This document shows, one piece after another, positions 1 through 7,722 of a stretch of DNA of 50,257 nt. The stretch spans positions 113,635 through 163,891 of the forward strand of contig JAHFQC010000006.1 of assembly GCA_023259375.1 (NCBI GenBank), in the 5' to 3' direction. The notes beneath the pieces were generated by a model. The model made no database searches. It saw nothing but the letters and a program-made list of their open reading frames with translations, and was not told the DNA's origin. This DNA comes from Alphaproteobacteria bacterium. GTDB lineage: Bacteria; Pseudomonadota; Alphaproteobacteria; Micropepsales; Micropepsaceae. Every line of letters begins with the position of its first letter. Position 1 is the first letter of the stretch. Position numbers and translations under genes: made by a program.

Positions 1-437
1 GCGAAGAAGCCTGCAACTTTCCAGCCATCATCGAGCTGCTGGACGGTTACGGTCTCATTGATCCCGCGTCGATAGCCCAGAGTACTGAAGTGCAGGACCC
101 AGTAGCGGCCGGACGGCGCGTCGGGCATTTCGGTCGCGGCGTCGGCAGACACGAACGAGCGAGCCCGTACGTGACCAAATTTGCGATGAAGCTCGTCAAC
201 CCGCTCAATCCAATCCTTTGTCGTGATGGAGGATTGGAAAAACGCACCGGCCTGGCTCCAGGCAAGATCGGGCTTGTCGGCGTCGATCACGTCCAGCCAC
301 GCTTTGGCGGCGGCGATAGCGTCGTGCGGAACACCGGTCGTTCTCGATAACGGGTTCAACTGTACGATTTGGGCCGCTGCGCCCGCTGCAAACAAGGCTG
401 CGGTCGCGCAGCCGGAGATCATGACACGTCTATCCAA
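1..437 (-). CDS. DUF4019-family exported protein, C-terminus cut by window edge
   Basis: The reading frame is open to the window edge, so the C-terminus is missing; about 145 residues are visible. After a short hydrophobic leader with a signal-peptide look (ISGCATAALFAAGAAA) it reads AAKAWLDVIDADKPDLAWSQ, then a W-x-x-x-V-x-x-L-H-x-K-F-G stretch, then GRYWVLHFSTLGYRRGINET and GWKVAGFF. That order (Trp-rich helix, W..R..lG, Y..l.fst.f....ET, gW+v.G+f) is the DUF4019 pattern of small exported proteins of unknown function. The preferred start is TTG at 437, with AGGGGG five bases upstream; the first ATG is at 422. The family match is by eye from motif order, and no biochemical function is known to me. 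Confidence 0.72.
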   Translation of the reverse strand, partial: MDRRVMISGCATAALFAAGAAAQIVQLNPLSRTTGVPHDAIAAAKAWLDVIDADKPDLAWSQAGAFFQSSITTKDWIERVDELHRKFGHVRARSFVSADAATEMPDAPSGRYWVLHFSTLGYRRGINETVTVQQLDDGWKVAGFF

Positions 438-477
438 GATGCCCCCTGTGAAGGTAGATGCGGTTATGTTCCGTTCT

Positions 478-945
478 TCAATGCGGCGCCGGATAGTGAT
501 CGAGCCAAGCGCAGCTCAGGGCGTGTGAGCCGGAAGGCTTGGCGTCGTCGCATGCGCTTTTGCTGGGGTAGGGACCTGATGTGATCAAGCCGCCGGGCTC
601 GATCACGTGCCATCCCGCTCCGTGCCAGTTGTTCGGAACATAGGGCAACGTCCAAAGCACGCCGGTATCCCAGCCGTTTTTCGCCAGCGTGTATCCTTTC
701 TCGGCCATGCAGTTCAAAAACTTGGTTGAGCTCGGCCTATCGACCGGATGCCAGCCGGCAATGCCGAGGGGTTCCCAGCGCGGCTTGGCCGCTTGGCGAT
801 GGCAGGTATCGCGGTCGCTCTGAAACTCCGCGTAGGTCGCGTTGGGATTGGAATAGATGAAGTGGATTGGCGTGCGCGTCGAGGCCGACGAACTCGGGCC
901 GCAGACAACCAGTGCAGCGCACGCAATTGCAAACGATACCCGCAT
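478..945 (-). CDS. Small secreted protein of unknown function
   Basis: About 155 residues beginning with a signal peptide (MRVSFAIACAALVVCG). The mature part has several cysteines and a segment, DRDTCHRQAA...KFLNCMAEKGYTL, of a type common in small exported alphaproteobacterial proteins where paired cysteines flank a helix. The ATG at 945 has GGGAG seven bases upstream; an in-frame GTG lies directly before it at 948. It lies 40 nt from the DUF4019 gene on the same strand, upstream of it, so the two may be co-transcribed. I do not recognise the family; a periplasmic or secreted location is the only inference I make. Confidence 0.7.
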   Translation of the reverse strand: MRVSFAIACAALVVCGPSSSASTRTPIHFIYSNPNATYAEFQSDRDTCHRQAAKPRWEPLGIAGWHPVDRPSSTKFLNCMAEKGYTLAKNGWDTGVLWTLPYVPNNWHGAGWHVIEPGGLITSGPYPSKSACDDAKPSGSHALSCAWLDHYPAPH

Positions 946-1232
946 CACATTGCTCCCGCTTGCGTCGTTCGCATCATACGCAATCGTAAGGCGAGCCGAA
1001 ATCGGTCACGCGTCAAATAATTGGTCTTGCGCAAGACCAATGCGGCCGGCGTGCCGGTTCTTCTTTATGTATCAGCGAGATCGCAGGAATACGATTTCCA
1101 TCGTCGATGGACTGGTATGGTGCCGCTGAAGGTTCTCTTCCCTTCGCATGACGCTACGCGCCTTGGCTCGGCCGGGAATGACAAGGAAGAAACCTTCGCG
1201 CATCCCCCTTCGTTCGCCAATCCCCTCTCGTC

Positions 1233-1257
1233 ATGGCCGGGCGTTCGACCCGGCCAT
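1233..1257. repeat. Intergenic palindrome, ATGGCCGGG / CCCGGCCAT
   Basis: A perfect 9-bp inverted repeat (1233-1241 and 1249-1257) around a 7-nt loop. The wording GTCATGGCCGGG...CCCGGCCATCCA is that of short dispersed palindromic elements common between genes in alphaproteobacteria. Only this one full copy is seen in the window; 1161-1180 carries a degenerate half (GGCTCGGCCGGGAATGAC). Confidence 0.6.
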
Positions 1258-1355
1258 CCACCTTTTCACCTCTGCGCTCTATCTGTCATTCCGGACGCGC
1301 CTTCCTTTTCTGCCCCACGCGGGCGCAAGGTTTTCTCAGCTCGCACGTAGAACGC

Positions 1356-1458
1356 GGGGGGAAGTGTCAGCCGACGCGTAAGCGGCGGATGACGAAGGGG
1401 GGATCACGTCGCGCAGAATAAGCCCCTCCTTTCCGCGCTTCGCTGCGGACTTCCCCCC
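1356..1458. repeat. Inverted-repeat element ending in GGGGGGAAGT / ACTTCCCCCC
   Basis: GGGGGGAAGT at 1356-1365 is matched by ACTTCCCCCC at 1449-1458. Between them are a second G-tract (near 1396-1401), a C-rich tract (near 1423-1427) and small internal palindromes such as GCGCTTCGCTGCGG. The layout suggests a folded, MITE-like or REP-like repeat of about 100 bp. It has no coding capacity. Whether it is repeated elsewhere cannot be judged from this window. Confidence 0.45.
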
Positions 1459-1930
1459 ACGGTCTTAGTGCCAACGCAATAAGCTTTGCGCCCGTGGAGG
1501 GCAGAAAAGAACAGCGTATGCGTCTCCGCGCTGCCCCTCCGCGTTCACCAATTCCGTTCATCTCGATGAACGCGTTTCATTCGTCCATCTTCCGGAAATT
1601 ATTGCGGCTGCGTCGCGCGCTTAAGAACGCAGCGATTGTCGCACTCTCTTGAATTGTTGGCATCGCGTACCCACGTCAGTCACGGTGTTTGACAATGGAG
1701 AACTATCTTCGGCTTCGGCCTGCACGATCTGCGCAAATACAGGAGTATCGCGCCCGCACGCGCTGCAACAGACACGACCTCCGCGAGGATGCGTAAGTCC
1801 GGTCGCCCAAGGGGCACTGGCCGCATCGCAAGGCGGCCGGTTGTGGTGAGCACTCCGCAGAATGAGACCAATGCGCCTGTCGATCGCCGTTTGACCACGG
1901 CCTCCGGAGGCGGCGGCGGGCTTGAGGCTG

Positions 1931-1957
1931 AAGGCGGAATTTTGCGATTCCGCCTTT
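1931..1957 (-). terminator. Hairpin downstream of the PilZ gene
   Basis: AAGGCGGAAT (1931-1940), loop TTTGCG, then ATTCCGCCTT form a perfect 10-bp stem about 25 nt after the PilZ stop. On the minus strand no long T-tract follows, so termination is plausible but not certain; on the plus strand the stem is followed by TTTGGTATATTTG. Confidence 0.45.
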
Positions 1958-1981
1958 GGTATATTTGATGCGATCGCGAAG

Positions 1982-2326
1982 CTACCGGCAGGCGCAGTCG
2001 AGCCAGTGCTTGCGCAGGTATCCGAGTTGCGCGGGCATGTTGCTACTTAAGGGGTAGGTGTGCACGAAGCGCAGTCCGACGCGTCCGTCGCGCTGCCACA
2101 CGATGGTGAAGTCGTGCGCGGTACGGTCGCGGACATTGATCAGGCGGGCATTGTCCGGAATCGTGCGGCCTTGTCCGATGCGGATTTGTGCCCCCGATGC
2201 CGAGGTGTCGAGAATGGTGCATTCGATATAGGTGACGCCGTCTTCGGCCACCAAGCGTCCGTTGACCAACTGACGGCGACGCATCTCGCGGCGCGCTTCT
2301 CGTTTCTTGTCCGTTTTTCCGATCAT
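1982..2326 (-). CDS. PilZ-domain protein (probable c-di-GMP receptor)
   Basis: A 114-residue single-domain protein. An arginine-rich N-terminus (REARREMRRRQ, residues 9-19) offers the RxxxR half of the PilZ c-di-GMP site, and D40-T-S42-A-S-G45 is the (D/N)xSxxG half. The following strands (GAQIRIG, HDFTIVWQRDGRVGLRF) fit the PilZ barrel, including the common vW..+.rvGl.F ending. The family binds cyclic di-GMP and passes the signal to motility, adhesion or polysaccharide machinery; the partner here is unknown. It stands alone, in tandem with the YdeI-type gene upstream, and is followed by a hairpin. Confidence 0.85.
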   Translation of the reverse strand: MIGKTDKKREARREMRRRQLVNGRLVAEDGVTYIECTILDTSASGAQIRIGQGRTIPDNARLINVRDRTAHDFTIVWQRDGRVGLRFVHTYPLSSNMPAQLGYLRKHWLDCACR

Positions 2327-2570
2327 TCCATTGCCGGTGTTTTTCGAGCCGGCCCAAGCGCTACGTCTGCTCTTTGAAGTTTCGACGACAGGACGTGCAT
2401 TTTCGTCCGTCCCGGACCTTCTGCCTACGCGTCAAAAGCTGCGGCTTGGTAAAATCCGAAATGTTGGCGGTGGATCAATGCCGCAACAATCGCGAAGGTT
2501 GTAGTTGCTGCTGCGCGCAATGGGTCTTCCGCTTGCATTTGGCACAGAACGCACGCAATCGGCCTCGACA

Positions 2571-3041
2571 CTACCGCACGCGCTTGCACCCTTCCGCCAG
2601 CATTTTTGTCGCCTTTATGATGCGAGCGTCGCGGGTTGCCTGCTGTTTTGCGCTGCAAACCCAGTCGATGAATTCCTTTTTTTGTGCGTGGGTGAGGACG
2701 GCAAACGTGGCGGCGGCCTTCTTGTTTTTCGCGAGCGCTTTGGCGAAGTCGTCCGGCGTGACGATGCTTCGCTCCTTCTCGTCTTTTTCCATTGTGACAG
2801 CGACCGTGTCGCCCGCTCGCGCGTTGGCGCCCGCCTGAAGGTCCTTATTGACCATCATGGAATGTGTGCCGTCGCCTTCCGGCATTAGTGAATTGCGGAA
2901 TGCGAAGCCGTTGATGGTTCCCGCTACCGCAACCCGCGCCTTCGTTCCGAATGCCGTTTGCACGTCGAACGGGATCGGCATGTAGGTCCATGCCCCCGAC
3001 GGCCCTTTGGCCTGCAGCTTCGTCGTGAACGTCTGCTTCAT
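2571..3041 (-). CDS. YdeI/OmpD-associated, DUF1905-type protein
   Basis: About 156 residues from the preferred start. The N-terminal half (FTTKLQAKGPSGAWTYMPIP, then RVAVAGTINGFAFRNSLMP...THSMMVNKDL, then AGDTVAVTMEKD) matches the DUF1905 barrel. The C-terminal half (TPDDFAKALAKNKKAAATF, LTHAQKKEFIDWV, AKQQATRDARIIKATKMLAEG) matches the YdeI/OmpD-associated helical domain. Proteins of this type are sometimes annotated as bacteriocin-protection proteins, but their biochemical role is not settled. An in-frame ATG at 3077 would add 12 residues that do not look conserved, so the start at 3041 is preferred although neither has a strong ribosome site. Confidence 0.8.
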   Translation of the reverse strand: MKQTFTTKLQAKGPSGAWTYMPIPFDVQTAFGTKARVAVAGTINGFAFRNSLMPEGDGTHSMMVNKDLQAGANARAGDTVAVTMEKDEKERSIVTPDDFAKALAKNKKAAATFAVLTHAQKKEFIDWVCSAKQQATRDARIIKATKMLAEGCKRVR

Positions 3042-3127
3042 GGCGGCTACCCGGATGATTGTTGGCACACCATCCAATCCGCACGGGTGTTTTCGGTCAA
3101 GCCGCTGAAATGCGTCCCTACGGAACG

Positions 3128-5569
3128 CTACACCATCTCCCGCTGGCGCTCGGAGAGCGGCGGGGGATTGTCGTGGATGCGGCGCGGGAAGTGGCAGCGC
3201 ACCAGGGTGCCGACGGCTTCCTTGCCCTTCTTGCCATTGCCGCTATCGATCTCGACCCAGCCGTCGTGCAGTTCGATGAAGCGGTTGACGAGCGCGAGGC
3301 CGAGGCCGGCGCCGCCGCGCTGACCGGCGGTCGATTTCGCCGAGAAGCTCTCGAAGGCGCGGGCGCGCATCTCCGGATCCATGCCGGGGCCGTCGTCCTT
3401 GACCCAGAGCTGCACGTCTTCGCCCTCGATGCGGCCGCCCAGGATGATGGTGCCGCCCTTGGGCGTGAACTTGAACGCGTTGGAAAGAAGATTGAATGCC
3501 ACCTGCCGCACGCGTCGCGCATCGGCCAGGAAGAAGCCGGCATCTTCGCCGCATTCGATCTTGAGATTGAGCCCGACCTTGCCGCCCCATTCGTGCGCGT
3601 GCGAGGCCACTTCGCTCAACATCGGATAGAGGTCGACGCGTTCGAGTTCGAGGCGCAGGCCGCCGGATTCGATCATCGCGAGATCGAGGATGTCGCTGAC
3701 CAGGCTGGTGAGGGTGGAGGACGCCTGCATGATGTCCTTCACATACCCGGTCTGGCGCAGATTGAGCGGTCCGAACTCCTCCGACGCGAGCAATTGCGCG
3801 AACCCGGCAATGGTGGTGATCGGCGTGCGCAGTTCGTAGGAAACGTGCTTGATGAATTCCGACTTCAGCCGGTCGGCGGCTTCGAACGCCTCGGCGCGCT
3901 CGCGCAAGACATGCTCGATGCGATAGCGGTCGGTAACATCGGAGAAGGTGGCGAGCGTGGCGCCATCCGGCAGCGGCGACAGGCCGAGTGTCAGGATGGA
4001 GCGATCGTTGCGCTCGAGTTCGCCCATGCGGCGGTCGGTTTCGGCACCGGCGACGATCGCCTGGATGAGGCGCTCCCACAACGGCAGCTCGCCCCACTTC
4101 TCGGCACAGGCCGCTGCGATGGCGCGTACGTGCGGCTCGCCGTCGAGGTCCTTGTCGGTGAGGCTCCACAGCTTGGCGAAGGCGGCGTTGTGCAGTTTCA
4201 GGCGGCCGTCGGGCCCGAACACCGCGACACCTTCCTGCAGCGTATTGAGGGTCGCCGACTGCACCTGGATCAGGGTCTTGTAGGAGGAGGCGAGCGACAG
4301 CTTCTCGGTCACGTCCTCATAAAGGAAGGTGAGGCCGCCGAAGGGATGCGGTTGGGCGACGACGCGCAGCGTCTTGCCGCCGGGAATGTGCCAGAGGTCT
4401 TCCGACGGATAATCGCGTGCGGTCTTGTAGAGATCGAGGCGTTCGCGCTTCCAGCCGTGGTAATCGCGCTGTTCGGGGAGTTTGCGTTCCTCGCGCAGGC
4501 GGTCGAGAATTTCGGCGTCGGTGGGACTGCGGTGAAGCCACTTCTCGGGCAGGTCCCACAGCGCGAGGTAGGCGCGGTTGTAGAAGCTCAGCTTCTGGTC
4601 GGGCCCGAAGATCGCCACCGCGGTCGCCAGCTTGTCGAGCGTGTCGGTATGAGCGTCGATGTGCTGCTTCAGCTTGGCTTCGCTCGCCGCAACGTCGGTG
4701 ACGTCGGATGCGGTGCCGACGATGCCGTTGTCGGTCGGAATCTCGGTGATCTGAAGGGCGCGGCGCTGGCCGGCGATCACGGCATAGCGCTTGGCTTCCA
4801 TCGGCTCGCCTTGCGCCCGCGCCGTGGCGGCGAGATCGCGTTCGGTCTTTTCGAGCGCGGTCTGCGAGCGGGCGGCGGTGTCGAGATCGGAGGCGCCGGT
4901 GGTTCCGAGGAAGGCGCGATTGCCCCAGACCAGCGACAGCGTCTTGTCGCGCAGCCACACCGGAACCGGCAGCGAATTCAGCACGCCGCGGAAATCAAGC
5001 GATTGCGCTTCCGGTGCCGGTTCGATCCACACCGCGGCAAGGCCGCCGACTGCGCGTCCGCGCAAAGTCACCGTGCGTCCGGTCGCATCGCGCGCCGGCA
5101 TGGAGAAGGGGACGCCGTGCGCGGAAAGATCGTCGAGGGCTTTCGATAGCGCCGGCGCGTCGGCACCCTTCAAGCACGAATCGAGTTGGGCTTCGGCGCC
5201 GCCGTAGGACATCGGCCCGTCGCTGTCGCGACCCCAGACGATCAGCGCATCACGGCAGACATCGAGCAACGCATCGCGTTCGCCCACCGCCGCACGCTGG
5301 CGTGCACCGGCATTCTTCAACAGGCGCTTCAGCTTGATCGAGTTCTTCTGCTCCACCAGCGCCCACATGCCGGCGGCAACGGCGAGAACCACTGCGCCCG
5401 CGGTGACCGCTGTGAGAATGACGCCAGTTTCATCAAGGGGCAGGGCAAAGGGCAGCGCCGAGTCTCCGGCCGCAGAAGCCGGACCCGTCGCAATCACGGC
5501 CGAAGCCGCTACCGAGAGGAGAAGTCTCCCGCGCATTACCCATGTTTCCGGTGTTCTTTTATGTCCCAT
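3128..5569 (-). CDS. divL: DivL-like PAS histidine-kinase homologue with Tyr at the phospho-site
   Basis: 813 residues. An N-terminal hydrophobic segment (about 13-34) and a second one (about 48-68) anchor it in the inner membrane. At least three PAS-like units follow (about 195-300, 310-425 and 440-560; note AVAIFGPDQKLSFYNRAY and GVAVFGPDGRLKLHNAAF). The dimerisation helix reads FIKHVSYELRTPITT: where kinases have SHELRTP, this has SYELRTP, with Tyr578. The ATP-binding part is intact (N-box NLLSNAFKFTPKGG, DDGPGM, GGAGLGLALV). Tyr in place of His is the hallmark of DivL, which in Caulobacter modulates CckA and so CtrA activity in the cell cycle. The assignment rests on this residue, the PAS count and the length. 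An alternative start at 5536 gives a cleaner signal-like N-terminus. Confidence 0.85.
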   Translation of the reverse strand: MGHKRTPETWVMRGRLLLSVAASAVIATGPASAAGDSALPFALPLDETGVILTAVTAGAVVLAVAAGMWALVEQKNSIKLKRLLKNAGARQRAAVGERDALLDVCRDALIVWGRDSDGPMSYGGAEAQLDSCLKGADAPALSKALDDLSAHGVPFSMPARDATGRTVTLRGRAVGGLAAVWIEPAPEAQSLDFRGVLNSLPVPVWLRDKTLSLVWGNRAFLGTTGASDLDTAARSQTALEKTERDLAATARAQGEPMEAKRYAVIAGQRRALQITEIPTDNGIVGTASDVTDVAASEAKLKQHIDAHTDTLDKLATAVAIFGPDQKLSFYNRAYLALWDLPEKWLHRSPTDAEILDRLREERKLPEQRDYHGWKRERLDLYKTARDYPSEDLWHIPGGKTLRVVAQPHPFGGLTFLYEDVTEKLSLASSYKTLIQVQSATLNTLQEGVAVFGPDGRLKLHNAAFAKLWSLTDKDLDGEPHVRAIAAACAEKWGELPLWERLIQAIVAGAETDRRMGELERNDRSILTLGLSPLPDGATLATFSDVTDRYRIEHVLRERAEAFEAADRLKSEFIKHVSYELRTPITTIAGFAQLLASEEFGPLNLRQTGYVKDIMQASSTLTSLVSDILDLAMIESGGLRLELERVDLYPMLSEVASHAHEWGGKVGLNLKIECGEDAGFFLADARRVRQVAFNLLSNAFKFTPKGGTIILGGRIEGEDVQLWVKDDGPGMDPEMRARAFESFSAKSTAGQRGGAGLGLALVNRFIELHDGWVEIDSGNGKKGKEAVGTLVRCHFPRRIHDNPPPLSERQREMV

Positions 5570-5642
5570 GCGGGACCGCCCCGGCTACCAACTGACGACG
5601 CCCCATGCGCCGAATCAGTGTGGAATCAACATGATAAGGGCA

Positions 5643-5672
5643 TTAACCCTCTGCGCAACACTTGGTGGTTAA
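5643..5672. promoter_or_regulatory. Inverted TTAACC / GGTTAA half-sites upstream of divL
   Basis: TTAACC (5643-5648) and GGTTAA (5667-5672) face each other about 75-100 bp upstream of divL. TTAA-type half-sites are part of CtrA-bound sequences, but the canonical TTAA-N7-TTAA spacing is not met here. This is a weak, purely positional suggestion. Confidence 0.2.
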
Positions 5673-5772
5673 AAAAGTGTAAACGCGCAGATGTGGTCCA
5701 AGCCGCTATCACCGGGGTCCATTCGCAAATCCTGAGTCAAAACAGACGCCTAAAACGTCAGGCCACGGAAGG

Positions 5773-5802
5773 AAAACCCCGCCAAAAAATTTGACGGGGT
5801 CT
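5773..5802 (-). terminator. Terminator of the SDR gene
   Basis: On the minus strand GACCCCGTCAAA is followed after a short T-rich loop by TTTGGCGGGGTTTTCC: a strong GC stem and a T-tract, about 65 nt beyond the stop of the SDR gene. Confidence 0.8.
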
Positions 5803-5868
5803 CATTAAGGAAGCCTTTACGCAAACGGCCCGGCGGGCGGGTGTGATTCTACGTCGCCGTAGAAGCCC

Positions 5869-6759
5869 CTATTGGTTGAGAAAGATGTCGAGCGGGAGCT
5901 GACGAAGGTCGTCCAAAAGGCTCGGGCCGGCCGGGGTCCAGCCGAGCGCCGCCTGAGTCTTGGCGCTGGACGCGCGCATGTCGATCCCGGCGAACATCGC
6001 CAACCAACCGAATGTGGCGGGCGCTTCATCCGGGGAGATGGATTTGACCGGCAGTTTGAGGCGTTCTGCGATGGCCTCGACGATGGGGCGCATGGCGACG
6101 CCTTCCTCGGCCACTGCGTGATAGCGTACCCCCGCTTCGGCTTTTTCGATCGCCAGCCGGTAGAGGCGCGCAACATCGAGAACGTGGGCCGCACTCCAGC
6201 CGTTCTGACCGTCACCGATGTAGAAGCAGGCGCCTTTCTCCCGATAGAGCTGGATGGCGTAAGAGATGAGGCCTTGGCGGACTGGATCGTGGACCTGCGG
6301 CAGGCGCACCACCGAAGCGTTTACGCCCTCGGCAGCGAGAGCGGCCGCCGCGGCTTCCGACGCGCGCGGGGAATTGGCCGGCGGCGGATCGTCTTCGGTC
6401 ACTACCCGGCCGGGGGCCACAAGGCCTACGCCGCCGGTCACCAGGAGAGGACGGCTGGAGCCTTTGAGGGCGCTGCCAAGCGCTAAAATGGCGCGCCGGT
6501 CGAGTTCGCTGCTTTCCGCAAACTTGGAAAAGTCGTGCCTGAAGGCGAGGTGGATCACCCCATCGCATTCGGCGGCGCCGCGTTTCAATCCCTCGAGGTC
6601 TTCGAGTGTAGCGGCATAGGGTTCGGCGCCGGTTGCCGCCAGCGCCGCTGCCTTTGCTTCGTCGCGGTAAGCGCCGAGCACCTGATGGCCCGCGGCAATC
6701 AACTCTTTGGTGGTCGCCATCCCGATGAAGCCGGTGGCGCCAGTCACGAATACACGCAT
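5869..6759 (-). CDS. NAD(P)-dependent epimerase/dehydratase-like SDR
   Basis: About 296 residues. It opens with MRVFVTGATGFIG, the TGxxGxxG dinucleotide-binding loop of extended and atypical short-chain dehydrogenases, and continues with the usual DGVIHLAF and VVRLPQVHDP segments. The catalytic YxxxK is not evident: the corresponding area reads SPRASEAAAAALAAEG, as in atypical SDRs that are NAD(P)-binding but not always oxidoreductases. The start at 6759 has AAAGGAG nine bases upstream; an ATG at 6786 is less likely. It is transcribed divergently from an MmyB-type regulator, an arrangement that usually means the regulator controls the SDR. The substrate is unknown. Confidence 0.85.
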   Translation of the reverse strand: MRVFVTGATGFIGMATTKELIAAGHQVLGAYRDEAKAAALAATGAEPYAATLEDLEGLKRGAAECDGVIHLAFRHDFSKFAESSELDRRAILALGSALKGSSRPLLVTGGVGLVAPGRVVTEDDPPPANSPRASEAAAAALAAEGVNASVVRLPQVHDPVRQGLISYAIQLYREKGACFYIGDGQNGWSAAHVLDVARLYRLAIEKAEAGVRYHAVAEEGVAMRPIVEAIAERLKLPVKSISPDEAPATFGWLAMFAGIDMRASSAKTQAALGWTPAGPSLLDDLRQLPLDIFLNQ

Positions 6760-6809
6760 GGGTAAGTCTCCTTTGGTTGGAGACAAATCTGGGGTGCCAT
6801 GCTATCCTG

Positions 6810-6838
6810 TTAAAGTAGTGAGTTTATCATAGTATAAT
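6810..6838 (+). promoter_or_regulatory. Promoter/operator between SDR and MmyB-type regulator
   Basis: TTAAAG (6810-6815), a 17-bp spacer and a perfect TATAAT (6833-6838) point to the regulator. The -10 ends only 10 nt before its ATG, so the transcript would be almost leaderless. TTATCATAGTATAA (6824-6837) is an imperfect palindrome (10 of 14 positions) covering the -10 and is a plausible operator shared with the SDR promoter on the other strand. Confidence 0.55.
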
Positions 6839-6848
6839 TGCTACCAGG

Positions 6849-7667
6849 ATGAACGACTGTTCGGAAAATCCACTCGGCTCCTATCTGAAAGATCGGCGCG
6901 CCAAACTCGATCCGGCCGCACTCGGATTCCCATCGGGGCGTCGCCGCACGGCAGGTCTGAGGCGCGAAGAGGTGGCCCAGCGCGCCAATATCAGTCCCAC
7001 TTGGTACACGTGGCTGGAGCAGGGACGCGGCGGCGCGCCATCCGCCGATGTGCTCGACCGCATTGCCCGCGCGCTGATGCTGACCGAGGTCGAGCGCGAG
7101 CATCTGTTCCTGTTGGGACTCGGCCGCGCGCCGGAGGCGCATTACAAGAAAAACGACACCGTCACGCCGCGGCTGCAGCGCGTGCTGGACGCGCTCGATC
7201 CTGTGCCTGCCATCATCCGCACCGCAATGTGGGACGTTCTGGCGTGGAACAAGGCCGCCCTCCTGATGCTGGGCGATTACGCATCGTTGCCGCCGGACCA
7301 GCGCAACATCTTGCGCCATATTTTTCTCGATCCGCGCTCCCGCGCCACGCAATACGATTGGGAGAGCGTGGCGCGCTTCGCCATCGGCTCCTTCCGCGTC
7401 GAGGTCGCGCGTGCCGGCGCGGCCGCGGAGGTCGGACCGATGGTCGAGGACCTCTGCCGCCTAAGCCCCGATTTCAAGCGAATGTGGGAAGAAAAGGTCG
7501 TGCAAGGCCCGCACGGCGAGAAGATCAAGCGCATCCGTCATCCGGTGTTGGGACCGTTCGCCTTCGAATACTCCACCTTCGCTGTCGACGGCCGCACCGA
7601 TCTCAACATGATGGTCTATAACCCCGCCACCAAGGCGGATGCGGAAAAGATAAAAGCACTGTTGTAA
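6849..7667 (+). CDS. XRE-family regulator with MmyB-like ligand-binding domain
   Basis: 272 residues. The N-terminal helix-turn-helix (about 8-75) has the wording GRRRTAGLRREEVAQRANIS and TWYTWLEQGRG, diagnostic for the MmyB/XRE group in actinobacteria and proteobacteria. The C-terminal domain (about 105-270) carries IIRTAMWDVLAWNKAALLM, NILRHIFLDPR and LGPFAFEYSTFAVDGR, the MmyB-like PAS-related ligand domain. Such regulators normally repress or sense for an adjacent SDR gene, exactly the divergent pair seen here. The ligand is unknown. A perfect -10 lies 10 nt before the start codon, so translation may start on a near-leaderless mRNA. Confidence 0.92.
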   Translation: MNDCSENPLGSYLKDRRAKLDPAALGFPSGRRRTAGLRREEVAQRANISPTWYTWLEQGRGGAPSADVLDRIARALMLTEVEREHLFLLGLGRAPEAHYKKNDTVTPRLQRVLDALDPVPAIIRTAMWDVLAWNKAALLMLGDYASLPPDQRNILRHIFLDPRSRATQYDWESVARFAIGSFRVEVARAGAAAEVGPMVEDLCRLSPDFKRMWEEKVVQGPHGEKIKRIRHPVLGPFAFEYSTFAVDGRTDLNMMVYNPATKADAEKIKALL

Positions 7668-7675
7668 GGCATACA

Positions 7676-7709
7676 AAAACGCCTCCCCCGATTGCGCGGA
7701 GGAGGCGAG
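7676..7709 (-). terminator. Terminator of the chemoreceptor gene
   Basis: On the minus strand CGCCTCC pairs with GGAGGCG (7701-7707 with 7680-7686) and is followed by TTTTTG. It lies between two convergent genes and may serve both. Its stem repeats the wording of the ahcY terminator. Confidence 0.7.
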
Positions 7710-7722
7710 GTTCTGGGACGTC

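Larger units (their letters stand above)
949..1981. other. 1-kb gap without a convincing gene
   Basis: Open frames here are short, overlap each other, lack ribosome-binding sites and have compositions typical of antisense noise. The stretch holds two palindromic repeat elements (1233-1257 and 1356-1458) and a hairpin near its end (1931-1957). Pieces such as GTCATGGCCGGG, GTCATTCCGG and ACTTCCCCCC resemble dispersed intergenic repeats of alphaproteobacterial chromosomes. Confidence 0.6.

Noticed and set aside
3059-5149. Plus-strand open frame of 696 codons opposite divL
   Set aside because: It is antisense to a clear kinase gene. The product is rich in Gly/Ala/Glu/Arg with no domain, a known artefact of codon bias in GC-rich DNA.
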